Shown here: piece by piece, positions 54,094-62,713 of the stretch
Layout of the letters: every line of letters starts with the position of its first letter
How positions within the stretch are numbered: the first letter of the stretch is position 1
DNA from: Prolixibacteraceae bacterium
GTDB lineage: Bacteria; Bacteroidota; Bacteroidia; Bacteroidales; Prolixibacteraceae
NCBI GenBank assembly: GCA_025355875.1
Contig: JANXYV010000126.1
Span: 62,001-126,000, forward strand
Direction of reading: 5' to 3'
DNA: 64,000 bases
Translations under genes and position numbers: made by a program
Notes under the pieces: generated by a model
What the model saw: the letters and a program-made list of their open reading frames with translations, nothing else
Told to the model about the DNA's origin: nothing
Database searches by the model: none

Positions 54094-54186
54094 ATGTCAA
54101 AAAGAATACTAACTAAGGCTGAACTGAGAGATTTCCTCATCATTTTGATCATTTCTTTACTCATCCTTTTACCTTTTATCATATAG
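54094..54186 (+). CDS. Possible 30-residue single-helix membrane peptide
   Basis: Starts MSKRILTKAELRDF and ends in one hydrophobic helix (LIILIISLLILLPFII). A second in-frame ATG lies at 54079. It fills the gap between the HTCS gene and the oxidoreductase and is in the same direction. The positive N-terminus plus helix fits an inner-membrane small protein, but the ORF is too short to be sure. Confidence 0.35.
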   Translation: MSKRILTKAELRDFLIILIISLLILLPFII

Positions 54187-54205
54187 AACTAAATCCATTC
54201 AACAC

Positions 54206-55573
54206 ATGAAACGAAGAGATTTTTTTACCGCCTCGGCTCTTGGCGGAGCCGCATTAACACTTGGAGTTACCCCATTGGCAGGTTCTTTAGCTAGTTGTTC
54301 CGGCGAAAAAGAAACCAAAAAAAGTTCGGCAGCCGAATTGGGCATGTTTTCATTTTCTGAAAAAGCCACCGATGGGCAACCCTTGCGCGCGGCATTGATT
54401 GGCTGCGGTGGACGTGGCTCGGGAGCAGCAACCCAATTCTTGTTGGCCGGACCAAATTTGTCGATAATCGCCTTGGCTGATGTATTTCAAGACCGACTGG
54501 ATGGCTGCCGACAAATGCTTAAGGAAAAAAGCAACAACGAAGTGCCCGAATCCAACTGCTTCCTGGGTTTCGACGGCTACAAAAAAGTGCTGGCCATGCC
54601 CGAAGTTGATGTGGTGCTCATTTGCACACCGGCCTATTTCCATCCTTACATTTGCAAAGAGGCAGTGGAAGCTGGCAAACATGTGTTTGTGGAAAAGCCT
54701 GCGGGAGTTGATCCGGTTGGCGTTCGTACTTTAATTGCAGCAGGTAAAATGGCCAAGGCTGCCGGATTGACCATTGTAACCGGAAATCAGCGCCGCCACA
54801 GCCGCGACTACTGGGAAGCCTATGTTCAGATGAAAAACGGTTTGATTGGTGATGTGATTGCTGTTGAGGCGCATTTCAACACCGGACCGGGCTGGGTAGC
54901 CAAACGGAAACCTGAATGGAGCGACATGGAATACACCATTCGCAACCAATCAAACATCAAGTGGTTGTGCGGCGACCATGTATTGGATATTGGAATGCAC
55001 AACATCGATGCGGTTTCGTGGTTCTCGGGCATGAACCCCATGACTGCCGAAGGTTTTGGCGGTTGTGCGCGCCGGCAGATGGGCGACATTTTCGATTTTT
55101 TTTGTGGAACTTACGTGTTTGATAATGGCAAAAGCATGTTGGCAACTACCCGCCAAATGGGTGGATGCGAAATAAATGTGGGTGAACGGATTTTGGGAAC
55201 AAAAGGCATTATTTACCTCAACGACCAGAAAGATATCCGCATAGAAGACTACGAGGGAAAAATTCTCTGGGCCTATGACTATGAGAAAAATCCCATGAAA
55301 AACCCTTACGAACAGGAGCACATTCATTTGGTTGAATCTATTAGGCTTAACAAGAAAATCAATCAGGCGCTCGATTTGGCCAATTCAACGCTGGTCGCCA
55401 TCATGGGGCGCGAAGCTGCCTATACGGGAAAACTGATGAAATGGGACGAAATGATGTCGTCGGATTTACGCTACGGACCTGAAGAAACCGATATTTCGAA
55501 ACTGGTGATGGGCCCAACTCCGTTTTATCGCGAAGGCGATGTGCCAAGGCCTGGTAAGGATGCCAAAATTTAA
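54206..55573 (+). CDS. Gfo/Idh/MocA family oxidoreductase, exported (Tat-like signal)
   Basis: NAD(P)-dependent oxidoreductase or GH109-like enzyme of 455 residues. The N-terminus carries a twin-arginine signal (MKRRDFFTASALGGAALTLG), with a possible lipobox Cys (LAGSLASC). The Rossmann fold starts at AALIGCGGRGSGAATQFL. The catalytic EKP lysine is in HVFVEKPAG, followed by TGNQRRHSRDYW and the substrate-binding C-terminal domain (HVLDIGMHNIDAVSWF). The family oxidises sugars at C3 or C4, or cleaves glycosides through such oxidation. A ThuA-DUF1080 gene is two genes downstream, which points to a 3-keto-glycoside route. Confidence 0.9.
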   Translation: MKRRDFFTASALGGAALTLGVTPLAGSLASCSGEKETKKSSAAELGMFSFSEKATDGQPLRAALIGCGGRGSGAATQFLLAGPNLSIIALADVFQDRLDGCRQMLKEKSNNEVPESNCFLGFDGYKKVLAMPEVDVVLICTPAYFHPYICKEAVEAGKHVFVEKPAGVDPVGVRTLIAAGKMAKAAGLTIVTGNQRRHSRDYWEAYVQMKNGLIGDVIAVEAHFNTGPGWVAKRKPEWSDMEYTIRNQSNIKWLCGDHVLDIGMHNIDAVSWFSGMNPMTAEGFGGCARRQMGDIFDFFCGTYVFDNGKSMLATTRQMGGCEINVGERILGTKGIIYLNDQKDIRIEDYEGKILWAYDYEKNPMKNPYEQEHIHLVESIRLNKKINQALDLANSTLVAIMGREAAYTGKLMKWDEMMSSDLRYGPEETDISKLVMGPTPFYREGDVPRPGKDAKI

Positions 55574-55595
55574 ATATTATAACATAAAAAGAACC

Positions 55596-55985
55596 ATGAA
55601 AAAGATAATCATCCTATCACTGTTGCTTTATTGTCAGTCATTTGCAATGGCACAAAACAAATCTACAGCAAGCGCAAGCATCAAATTAAGCGATTGTAAC
55701 CTGGAAGTGCGCAGCATCGATGAACCCGGAAGCATGAATTGGTACGATGCCAAAGCCAAATGCGAATCGATGGGCGACGGCTGGCGGATGCCCACAAAAC
55801 TGGAATTGGATTGCCTGTATAAAAACAAGGATAAGATAGGCGGCTTCAACCGCGATTATTATTGGTCGGGCGAGAGGGTTGGCGATTGGAACGTTTGGGT
55901 CCAGGCTTTTAACAATGGTCGCCAATTTGGGTACAGCGGAAGCAATTCGGCAAAATTACGTGTTGTTCGGTCGATCAAAAAATAG
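55596..55985 (+). CDS. Small secreted DUF1566/Lcl_C-like protein
   Basis: A 129-residue exported protein. The signal peptide (IIILSLLLYCQSFAMAQ) follows the ATG at 55596, 22 bp after the oxidoreductase stop. The mature part has the C-type-lectin-like Lcl_C/DUF1566 pattern: NWYDAKAKCESMGDGWRMPT, LDCLYKNKDKIGGF, YYWSGERVGDWNVWVQAF and the ending LRVVRSIKK. Such domains are common in surface and carbohydrate-related proteins. Its function in this locus is unknown; a binding role is likely. Confidence 0.75.
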   Translation: MKKIIILSLLLYCQSFAMAQNKSTASASIKLSDCNLEVRSIDEPGSMNWYDAKAKCESMGDGWRMPTKLELDCLYKNKDKIGGFNRDYYWSGERVGDWNVWVQAFNNGRQFGYSGSNSAKLRVVRSIKK

Positions 55986-56061
55986 GTGTCAAACATGTGG
56001 TAGAGACATGGCATGCCTTGTCTCCACGTTACGAAAATCATTCAAAACAAATCAAATACCC

Positions 56062-57603
56062 ATGATCAATAAAAAATTCAAATCTGTATTATTCCTGTCA
56101 ATACTGTTTTTAATAACACATCTGGCATTAGCACAAACGGATAATAGAATAGATAACACACTCAGTCCATTTATACCAAATAAAGCTACCGCAAAACCTG
56201 CCAAACCACGAACTATTCTGGTTTATAACTGTAGGAATAGTTATTATCACGCCGATGCCATTCTTTGGGCTTCGCGTGCCATTGCTTTATCAGGAGAAAA
56301 AACAGGTGCTTATAAAACCACGGAGACCAGCGACCCGGCAATTTTTACCCGCGAAAACCTTTCGCAATTCGATGCCATTGTGCTGAATAATTCGCATGGC
56401 AATGTTTATGGCAATAGCGATCAGTCCGATGCGCGAAAACAAGCCATTATCGATTTTGTAAACAGTGGCAAAGGATTGATAGCGCTTCATGCAACAGCGG
56501 CGTTCGACAACAGCACACCTGTCTCTGAAACAGAGAAAGCCTTCCGGCAGATGATTGGTGGCGAATTGCTGGAGCATCCGTGGAATTACGATGAATACAC
56601 TCCGGCAGTGATTAGGATTGAAGACCAAAAACAACCTATAACCAAAGCATTTGGCAAGCAACAGGATTGGCTTTTACCTTTTCGGGATGAGATTTTTCAG
56701 TTCACCAATTCTTTTTCGCGCGAGCAATGCAGGGTTTTATTTAGCCTGAACATGGAACAAACTCCCGATAAAGGCTCGAATCCGCAAAAAGATTATCCGC
56801 TGGCATGGATTAAAAATCAGGGTAAAGGCCGTGTATTCTATTCAGCCCTATGCCATAGCGGCGACACTTACCAAAATCCCGAAATGCTTTCATTTGTTTT
56901 GGCCGGAATTCAATTTGCTACTGGCGATTTAAAAGCCGATGTTACCCCGATTAAGCAACCGAAGTTTGACTTAGAAAAAGGCTATTTCAATATTTTCAAT
57001 GGCAAAGATCTAAAAGGTTGGCGCGGCGAATCTCGAATTTGGTCGGTAGAGGACAATTGCATAACCGGCCAAACAACTGAAAAAGTAACTGTTGACAAGA
57101 ATAATTATCTGATTTGGAAAGGCGGCGAACTCAAAGACTTTGAACTGAAAGCAAAATTTAAACTCAATGGAGGAAACTCCGGAATATACTTTCACAGTTA
57201 CGAACGCACACCAGATGCCGAAAACTCAGAATCACTGGTGGGTGTTCAGGCCGATTTTTCAGCCGATCATGTCTGGGTGGGAACAATTATGGAATACAAA
57301 CTTCGGGAGGTATTGGTGCCACGCGGACGTAAAGTGGTGATCAAAGCGGATGGGACACGGGTGGATGCCGGAAGTACAGGAAATCCCGACGAACTTTTAA
57401 AAGTGTACAAAGAAAATGAGTGGAACGACTATCATGTAATTGTTCGCGATAATCTGATTGTGCTGCGAATCAACGATGTAGTGATGTCGGAAATCAGAGA
57501 TTACGACAAAGCCCGATTGGTTTCAGGATTACTGGCGCTTCAGGTGCATGTAGGGCAACCCATGAAAGTGCAGTTTAAAGACATCAGAATTAAAAAGTAT
57601 TAA
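56062..57603 (+). CDS. ThuA-DUF1080 (3-keto-disaccharide hydrolase) fusion, secreted
   Basis: A 513-residue exported protein. The ATG at 56062 directly precedes the signal peptide (SVLFLSILFLITHLALAQ); longer in-frame starts overlap the previous gene and are unlikely. Residues about 45-290 are a ThuA-like glutamine-amidotransferase fold (TILVYNCRNSYYHADAILWA, DFVNSGKGLIALHATAAF, GKGRVFYSALCHSGDTYQNP). Residues about 300-513 are DUF1080, a concanavalin-like fold that Pfam names 3-keto-disaccharide hydrolase (FNGKDLKGWRGESRIWSVED, GGNSGIYFHSYERTP, LALQVHVGQPMKVQFKDIRI). Together with the Gfo/Idh/MocA enzyme upstream it suggests oxidation of a glycoside and hydrolysis of the 3-keto product. Confidence 0.87.
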   Translation: MINKKFKSVLFLSILFLITHLALAQTDNRIDNTLSPFIPNKATAKPAKPRTILVYNCRNSYYHADAILWASRAIALSGEKTGAYKTTETSDPAIFTRENLSQFDAIVLNNSHGNVYGNSDQSDARKQAIIDFVNSGKGLIALHATAAFDNSTPVSETEKAFRQMIGGELLEHPWNYDEYTPAVIRIEDQKQPITKAFGKQQDWLLPFRDEIFQFTNSFSREQCRVLFSLNMEQTPDKGSNPQKDYPLAWIKNQGKGRVFYSALCHSGDTYQNPEMLSFVLAGIQFATGDLKADVTPIKQPKFDLEKGYFNIFNGKDLKGWRGESRIWSVEDNCITGQTTEKVTVDKNNYLIWKGGELKDFELKAKFKLNGGNSGIYFHSYERTPDAENSESLVGVQADFSADHVWVGTIMEYKLREVLVPRGRKVVIKADGTRVDAGSTGNPDELLKVYKENEWNDYHVIVRDNLIVLRINDVVMSEIRDYDKARLVSGLLALQVHVGQPMKVQFKDIRIKKY

Positions 57604-57637
57604 CGAAATATAGGAAGCCTGGTTTAAAGTATACTTT

Positions 57638-57865
57638 GACTTGAAAAGTCTCAACTTTCATAACCGCACGGTCAACGACCTGCGGTAAAGCAAAAGAAAA
57701 ACTACAACTGCATGAAAGGCAGGATGAATAGAGACGTCTTAAAGACAGATTATTGAATATTGCTGCATTGTTGATTTGGTTCTGCCTTTCAGGCAGTTGG
57801 ATTCTATGGTTTACTGGCCTTAGGTCGTTGACCTAAGGTTATGGAAATATAACACCTTCGGTGTT
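57638..57865. repeat. Palindrome cluster C (homologous to cluster A)
   Basis: In order: GACTT/AAGTC (57638-57650), GGTC/GACC within CACGGTCAACGACCTG, TGC-ATGAAA-GGCA near 57710, CTGCCT/AGGCAG (57782-57796), CCTTAGGTC/GACCTAAGG (57818-57838) and AACACC/GGTGTT (57851-57865). Centres are 3 nt. The order and stem sequences mirror cluster A; the loop-linking DNA differs. A further hairpin TCCCGG/CCGGGA (57899-57915) precedes the next gene. No gene lies in 57604-57946. Confidence 0.85.
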
Positions 57866-57946
57866 CGCTAAAATTGAGAAACTTGCTTTCTTAAGCCTTC
57901 CCGGTTTTACCGGGAGGAGGTTTGGAGAGAGCTATTGATTAATTCT

Positions 57947-59464
57947 ATGAAAAACAGATATTTACTTCTCTTAATTGGCTTGCTCATTGGTTTTGTACTG
58001 ATGATTTCGCTGTATAAAACTTCGGTGTATTTCTCTACCGACAAATCGTGTATGCAGTGTCACGTGCATCCGCATGCCGAAGAAAGCTGGACAAAATCGG
58101 TTCATGTAAATAATGGGAGTGGCGTAAAAGTGCATTGTGTATCCTGTCATTTGCCCCCGCAAGATCAAACCTGGGCACACTACTCTGCAAAAGCAAAACT
58201 GGGAATCCGCGATGTTTGGGGTTATGTAACCAAAGACAGCGCTGATTTTAACTGGGAAGAAAAATCGCTTTTGGAAAATGCAGTAACATATATCCCGAAT
58301 TCAGCTTGTGTCGATTGTCATCAAAACCTATTTCCAAAAGGAGTTACGCCCAACGGTATTACCGCTCACCTTTACTATGAAAGCAATGCAGAGAAATTAA
58401 ACCTGCAATGTATAGCCTGCCATTTAGATGCCGGTCATGCAAACCCCAATTACAAACATGGAAAATTAGCAGGTATTGGTAGTTCCGCAAAAAAGGAAGT
58501 GGTCGATTCAACCAAATTCTTTAAAGAAGCAACCGCCCTGACATCATTCTCAAACTTTACCGAAAAAATTCCGGGAACGGCAGTAAGCATCAGTATGCTG
58601 GCTATTCCGGGAGGTTCGTTTTCGATGGGCAGTCCCGAAAGTGAGGATTTTCATCAGCCCGATGAATCGCCAGTGCGACAAGTTACCTTAAGTCCATTTT
58701 ACATGGCCGAAATGGAAATTACCTGGGAGCAATACTGGTCGTTTTTCGAAAATACCAGGGCCGAAGGGCGTATTCCTCCTTCAAAAGTATATGCAATCAA
58801 TAGCAACCCCAATGTCGATGCTTTTTCGGGAGCAACACCACCGTATGGAAATCCGGAGCAGGGATGGGGTGCTGGTAAGCAACCAGCCATAACCATGACT
58901 CACTATGGAGCTGAAGTTTTTTGCTTGTGGCTGTCGAAAAAAACTGGAAAGAAATACCGGTTGCCTACCGAGGCCGAATGGGAATATGCTGCACGTGGAG
59001 GCACCGAAACACCTTATTTCTTCGCCGGAGAACCTGCTAGTTTTTCCGACAAGGGATTTCTGAGAACATTCATCGATGCCAAAACAGACCCCATCTTCAA
59101 CCATGTGATTTACTGCAAAAACAGCAAGAACCGGACCCAATTGCCCGAGGCAGTGAAAGCCAATCCTTTCGGACTGAAAAACATGCTTGGCAATGTAATG
59201 GAATATTGTGCTGATAAATATTCGCCTGAGGCCTATTCGAAAACTGCGGTGCAGGTTAAGAACCCGCTGGAAACCAAGGGCGATGAATATGTGGTTCGGG
59301 GTGGAAACTATACTTCCGATGCTTCTGAAGTTCGCTGTGCAGCTCGCGATTATACCCGTCATGAAGCCTGGCTGAAAACCGATCCGCAACAACCCAAGAG
59401 CTTGTGGTGGTATTCCGATTTTAGAGGAATAGGGTTTAGAATTGTATGCGAAACATCGAAGTAA
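57947..59464 (+). CDS. Tetraheme NapC/NirT-like cytochrome fused to a SUMF1/FGE-like domain
   Basis: A 505-residue protein. One N-terminal membrane helix (YLLLLIGLLIGFVLMISLYK) is followed by a NapC/NirT-type tetraheme domain with four heme motifs: CMQCH, CVSCH, CVDCH and CIACH (about residues 35-165). From about residue 205 the SUMF1/FGE-sulfatase fold begins (MLAIPGGSFSMGSPESEDF, SPFYMAEMEITWEQYWSFF, YRLPTEAEWEYAARGG, VVRGGNYTSD). The two catalytic cysteines that formylglycine-generating enzymes keep in this last region are missing (only CAARDY remains). It probably passes electrons from the quinone pool to a substrate held by the SUMF1-like part. The ATG is at 57947. Confidence 0.85.
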   Translation: MKNRYLLLLIGLLIGFVLMISLYKTSVYFSTDKSCMQCHVHPHAEESWTKSVHVNNGSGVKVHCVSCHLPPQDQTWAHYSAKAKLGIRDVWGYVTKDSADFNWEEKSLLENAVTYIPNSACVDCHQNLFPKGVTPNGITAHLYYESNAEKLNLQCIACHLDAGHANPNYKHGKLAGIGSSAKKEVVDSTKFFKEATALTSFSNFTEKIPGTAVSISMLAIPGGSFSMGSPESEDFHQPDESPVRQVTLSPFYMAEMEITWEQYWSFFENTRAEGRIPPSKVYAINSNPNVDAFSGATPPYGNPEQGWGAGKQPAITMTHYGAEVFCLWLSKKTGKKYRLPTEAEWEYAARGGTETPYFFAGEPASFSDKGFLRTFIDAKTDPIFNHVIYCKNSKNRTQLPEAVKANPFGLKNMLGNVMEYCADKYSPEAYSKTAVQVKNPLETKGDEYVVRGGNYTSDASEVRCAARDYTRHEAWLKTDPQQPKSLWWYSDFRGIGFRIVCETSK

Positions 59465-59476
59465 AAAACAAGGAAA

Positions 59477-60559
59477 ATGAAATACAAATTATTGATTCTT
59501 TTAATATTAATTACAGGGATTAACCTGATTGGGTTTACACGTAACATTCCCCGAAATGTAAAATTCACTGTTGGGCAATCGGTGTATGAGTTACCCGCAT
59601 CAACTAAAATAAATGGTGAGATTGACTGGCATTTTGCTGATAGCGTAACTACATTCAAATTAATCCGAAAGGCAATTACCGATGCACTCGAACAATTTGG
59701 GAATGAAAAGCCAAAATTGCTTTTGATCATGGGCAGAGCCGAAGATAAACTGCTGATAAAATCTGCTATTGAGGCAGCAAATGTGGATAATATACCTTAT
59801 ATATTCGATGGAAGTAATTGGGCTGAATATACAGTAATTGGTCCGGCGGCAGCAACCCATCAGTTGCAACAAAGTTTTATTGCCATTGCTATGGGTGGCA
59901 ATGCAGATTATCAAATTCATTCATTGCATGTACCCATGTTTAAAGATCAATATTGGTCGCTGGAGCAAAAGTATGGAAAGGATAGCACTGAAAAAATTCT
60001 GGCGGTTGAAAAAGTAAAATATATACAAAGCGCCAAAGAATTAGCGAATCAGTTTGATACCTCCAGAACAGGCAATAAAGTGTACATCCAATTGGGGAAT
60101 TTTCATACACCCAGGCAAAACTGGGTTTTGGAAGGCATCAGCGAAGTATTCAAAAACATGAATATTGTGGGAGGAGCACAAGCCGATTGGGGCTGGCAAA
60201 TTATTGATGGTAAGCTTGTTGAGAGCACTTTATACGGCATCATGATTACAGGCGACTTTAAGGTCAGTCAGGCCATGTGTTCCAGAAATAAAGACGAAGC
60301 ATTGCATATTCAATCCGAACGGATATTAAAAAGTGCAATTGGTGATAAAGAACAAAAGCCCGATCTTGCCTTATATTTTGGTTGCGCAGGTTGGAATTCA
60401 GACCAAAAAAACCAATATGATGTAATCAAAAAAATATTACCGAATACAACATTTTTCGGCAGATTCAATGGCGGTGAAATTGGCCGGTTTGTCAGTAATG
60501 GATCAAATCAGTCTGGCATTGATTTACTCTCGGTTATGTTGCTTTATAATACGAATTGA
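59477..60559 (+). CDS. Secreted FIST-domain-like protein
   Basis: A 360-residue protein with a signal peptide (LLILLILITGINLIGFT), 12 bp after the cytochrome-SUMF1 gene and probably cotranscribed. The body resembles FIST sensor modules: the N-terminal half (LLLIMGRAEDKLLIKSAIEA, NIPYIFDGSNWAEYTVIGPA, FIAIAMGGNADYQIHSL) and a C-terminal part with DLALYFGCAGWNSDQKNQYD and the FFGRFNGGEIGRF motif close to the FIST_C consensus. FIST domains are usually cytosolic, bound to kinases or cyclases; an exported copy is unusual. It may bind small molecules such as amino acids. Function in this locus unknown. Confidence 0.7.
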   Translation: MKYKLLILLILITGINLIGFTRNIPRNVKFTVGQSVYELPASTKINGEIDWHFADSVTTFKLIRKAITDALEQFGNEKPKLLLIMGRAEDKLLIKSAIEAANVDNIPYIFDGSNWAEYTVIGPAAATHQLQQSFIAIAMGGNADYQIHSLHVPMFKDQYWSLEQKYGKDSTEKILAVEKVKYIQSAKELANQFDTSRTGNKVYIQLGNFHTPRQNWVLEGISEVFKNMNIVGGAQADWGWQIIDGKLVESTLYGIMITGDFKVSQAMCSRNKDEALHIQSERILKSAIGDKEQKPDLALYFGCAGWNSDQKNQYDVIKKILPNTTFFGRFNGGEIGRFVSNGSNQSGIDLLSVMLLYNTN

Positions 60560-60640
60560 ATTCACTTATAACTATTAATCATGAAGTTGTATCATTCTCA
60601 CATAAAAAAGCTACAGACCAATACTCTAAAAACAATGTTT

Positions 60641-62713
60641 ATGAAAAAAATAATTTTAATAACAGTTCTCGTGACTGTACTCAGTAATTTTGCTTCTGCC
60701 CTTGGAACAAAAACTGGTGGTTGGCAGGTTTATTTTAACGATGGCTGGTATAGTTTTGGTTGGTGCCAAAACGCAGATAAGCCTTCAGGTGTGCGTACCT
60801 GGTCAGGTACCAATACTACTTTTACCGGGCAGGGTGGATCTTTCTCAGCCTCATGGACAGCGGCTGACTTCAATTGGATACCTGATATTTCGAAAGGAGG
60901 CGCCGGTTTTGGGCGTATCAATACAATGGTGAAAAATTGGAATGTTCAATGGAACGGTACCGGTGATATTAAAGGAAATGGAACCACTTATACCTTTGGT
61001 TTAAAGTTTAATGCAGCAAACTTTAATGGCTATCACGATTATACAATGACCGATTCTTATGAATGTTACATTGTTACGAATACGAATAAAACAGCAGGTC
61101 AATTAGACGGTGTTTGGTTTGCAGATGTTTACCCTGAAGGTGATCCTGTGGGATATCAATTGAGAAAGGCTAAAGTAAACTGGGGAAATGGTGATTTTAT
61201 ACAACTTTGGGCATTCAGAAAACAAAATACTTATAGTGGCCCGGTTAATGTTCAGGCCATTGTAAAAGCATGGTCGGATAAATCAGGTTCTTCATTCAAT
61301 TATGATACCTGGTTTATGCCAGGCGGTGTTTCTATTATGAATGAATGTTTTGGATCATCCGGTCGTTTCGACTTAACAAATATTCAAATACCAAATTTTA
61401 ACACCTACCTCCCATTGCCCCATACAGAAGTGGTAACAAGCAGAGGTGAAACCTTGCTAAACAATGGAAGTGCCAAAGCCAACGATGGAATATCAACTAC
61501 AACCTGGATAGATGCTTCGCCAAGCACCTGGTTGAGCTATGCTTATGTGACGTCATCAAAGTTCAATACCTATACTTTAACCACGGGAACTGACACTACT
61601 AAAGATCCGAATACCTGGACCATACAGGCATCAACTGACGGCATCAACTGGGTAATGTTGGATACGCAAACCAATCAATCATTTGCTGCCCGAAGTACCG
61701 CATATAAGTATTCATTTGTAAACGAAACAGGTTACAAGTATTATAAAATCGACATCACCGCCAATAATGGAAATGCAAGTACCGAAATAGCAGAGTTATC
61801 CTATTCGTATGTTGATGCAATAAGTCCCACAACTCCAACCAATGTGATATTTTCAAATTCTACTTATACCTTGACATGGACCGCTTCAACCGATAATGTA
61901 GCTGTGACTTCGTACGAAATTTTCAATAACGGTGTTTTGCTTGGAACTTCAAACACCAATTCCTATGTACTCCTGGGAGTAACCCCTAATACAACTTATA
62001 ATTTAACTGTAAAAGCGCTGGATGCATCTGCAAATGATTCCTCTGCAAGTATTCCGGTTCAGTCAACAACAGGTACTTTTACCTTGTACGAAGCTGAAAA
62101 TGCAACCATCAGTGGTGGTATAATTGCCGTCGATCACCCGGCGTTTAGTGGAACAGGTTTTTGGGGAAATGTAGGAACAGTAGGAAATTATATTGAATTC
62201 ACGGTTAATTCTATATCAGGCGGTATTACCGATATTAAATGCCGTTACAGCAGTGGCGACAGCAATAAAACCATGACTATGTATGTAAATGGGGTGAAAT
62301 ATAAGGTTTTAACATTTCCATCCACCAAAGGCTGGGACAACTGGGCAAGTTCGGTAGAGAACGTTAACCTGAATGTGGGTAACAACACCGTCAAATACCA
62401 GTACGATAGCGGTAATACAGGATATATCAATGTTGATTATATTCAGATTAAACCAAATACCACAGGTGTTTCAATTCCGGAAACTGCTGATATGCTGAAC
62501 ATTTATCCAAATCCGGTTATGGATGTGCTGCATATTGTAAATGCCGCAGCAAAATCGAAAATTCAGATTTCAGACTTAAACGGCAATGTAATAATGAGTC
62601 AGCAATTAATTGAAAATAGGATTAATATCAAGCAATTGAGAACAGGAATTTATTTTATCCGGATTGAAAATACAGATCATCAAGCTCAAACTATGAAAAT
62701 TGTGAAACTATGA
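60641..62713 (+). CDS. T9SS-secreted multi-domain carbohydrate-binding protein
   Basis: A 690-residue exported protein. The ATG at 60641 directly precedes the signal peptide (IILITVLVTVLSNFASALG); an upstream in-frame start at 60581 is less likely. Order: a GH11/12-like jelly-roll region (about 20-250, GGWQVYFNDGWYSFGWCQNA), an F5/8-type C/CBM32-like domain (about 260-390), a fibronectin type III domain (about 395-480, VTSYEIFNNGVLLGTSNTNS), a CBM6/35-like domain (about 485-610, FTLYEAENATISGGIIAVDH) and a type A T9SS sorting domain (LNIYPNPVMDVLHIVN to the end). I do not see a clear catalytic pair in the first domain. Its stop overlaps the GH43 start. Confidence 0.8.
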   Translation: MKKIILITVLVTVLSNFASALGTKTGGWQVYFNDGWYSFGWCQNADKPSGVRTWSGTNTTFTGQGGSFSASWTAADFNWIPDISKGGAGFGRINTMVKNWNVQWNGTGDIKGNGTTYTFGLKFNAANFNGYHDYTMTDSYECYIVTNTNKTAGQLDGVWFADVYPEGDPVGYQLRKAKVNWGNGDFIQLWAFRKQNTYSGPVNVQAIVKAWSDKSGSSFNYDTWFMPGGVSIMNECFGSSGRFDLTNIQIPNFNTYLPLPHTEVVTSRGETLLNNGSAKANDGISTTTWIDASPSTWLSYAYVTSSKFNTYTLTTGTDTTKDPNTWTIQASTDGINWVMLDTQTNQSFAARSTAYKYSFVNETGYKYYKIDITANNGNASTEIAELSYSYVDAISPTTPTNVIFSNSTYTLTWTASTDNVAVTSYEIFNNGVLLGTSNTNSYVLLGVTPNTTYNLTVKALDASANDSSASIPVQSTTGTFTLYEAENATISGGIIAVDHPAFSGTGFWGNVGTVGNYIEFTVNSISGGITDIKCRYSSGDSNKTMTMYVNGVKYKVLTFPSTKGWDNWASSVENVNLNVGNNTVKYQYDSGNTGYINVDYIQIKPNTTGVSIPETADMLNIYPNPVMDVLHIVNAAAKSKIQISDLNGNVIMSQQLIENRINIKQLRTGIYFIRIENTDHQAQTMKIVKL

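Noticed and set aside
55879-56061. Upstream extension of the ThuA-DUF1080 protein by 61 residues
   Set aside because: It overlaps the preceding Lcl_C-like gene and would bury the signal peptide; the ATG at 56062 is better.
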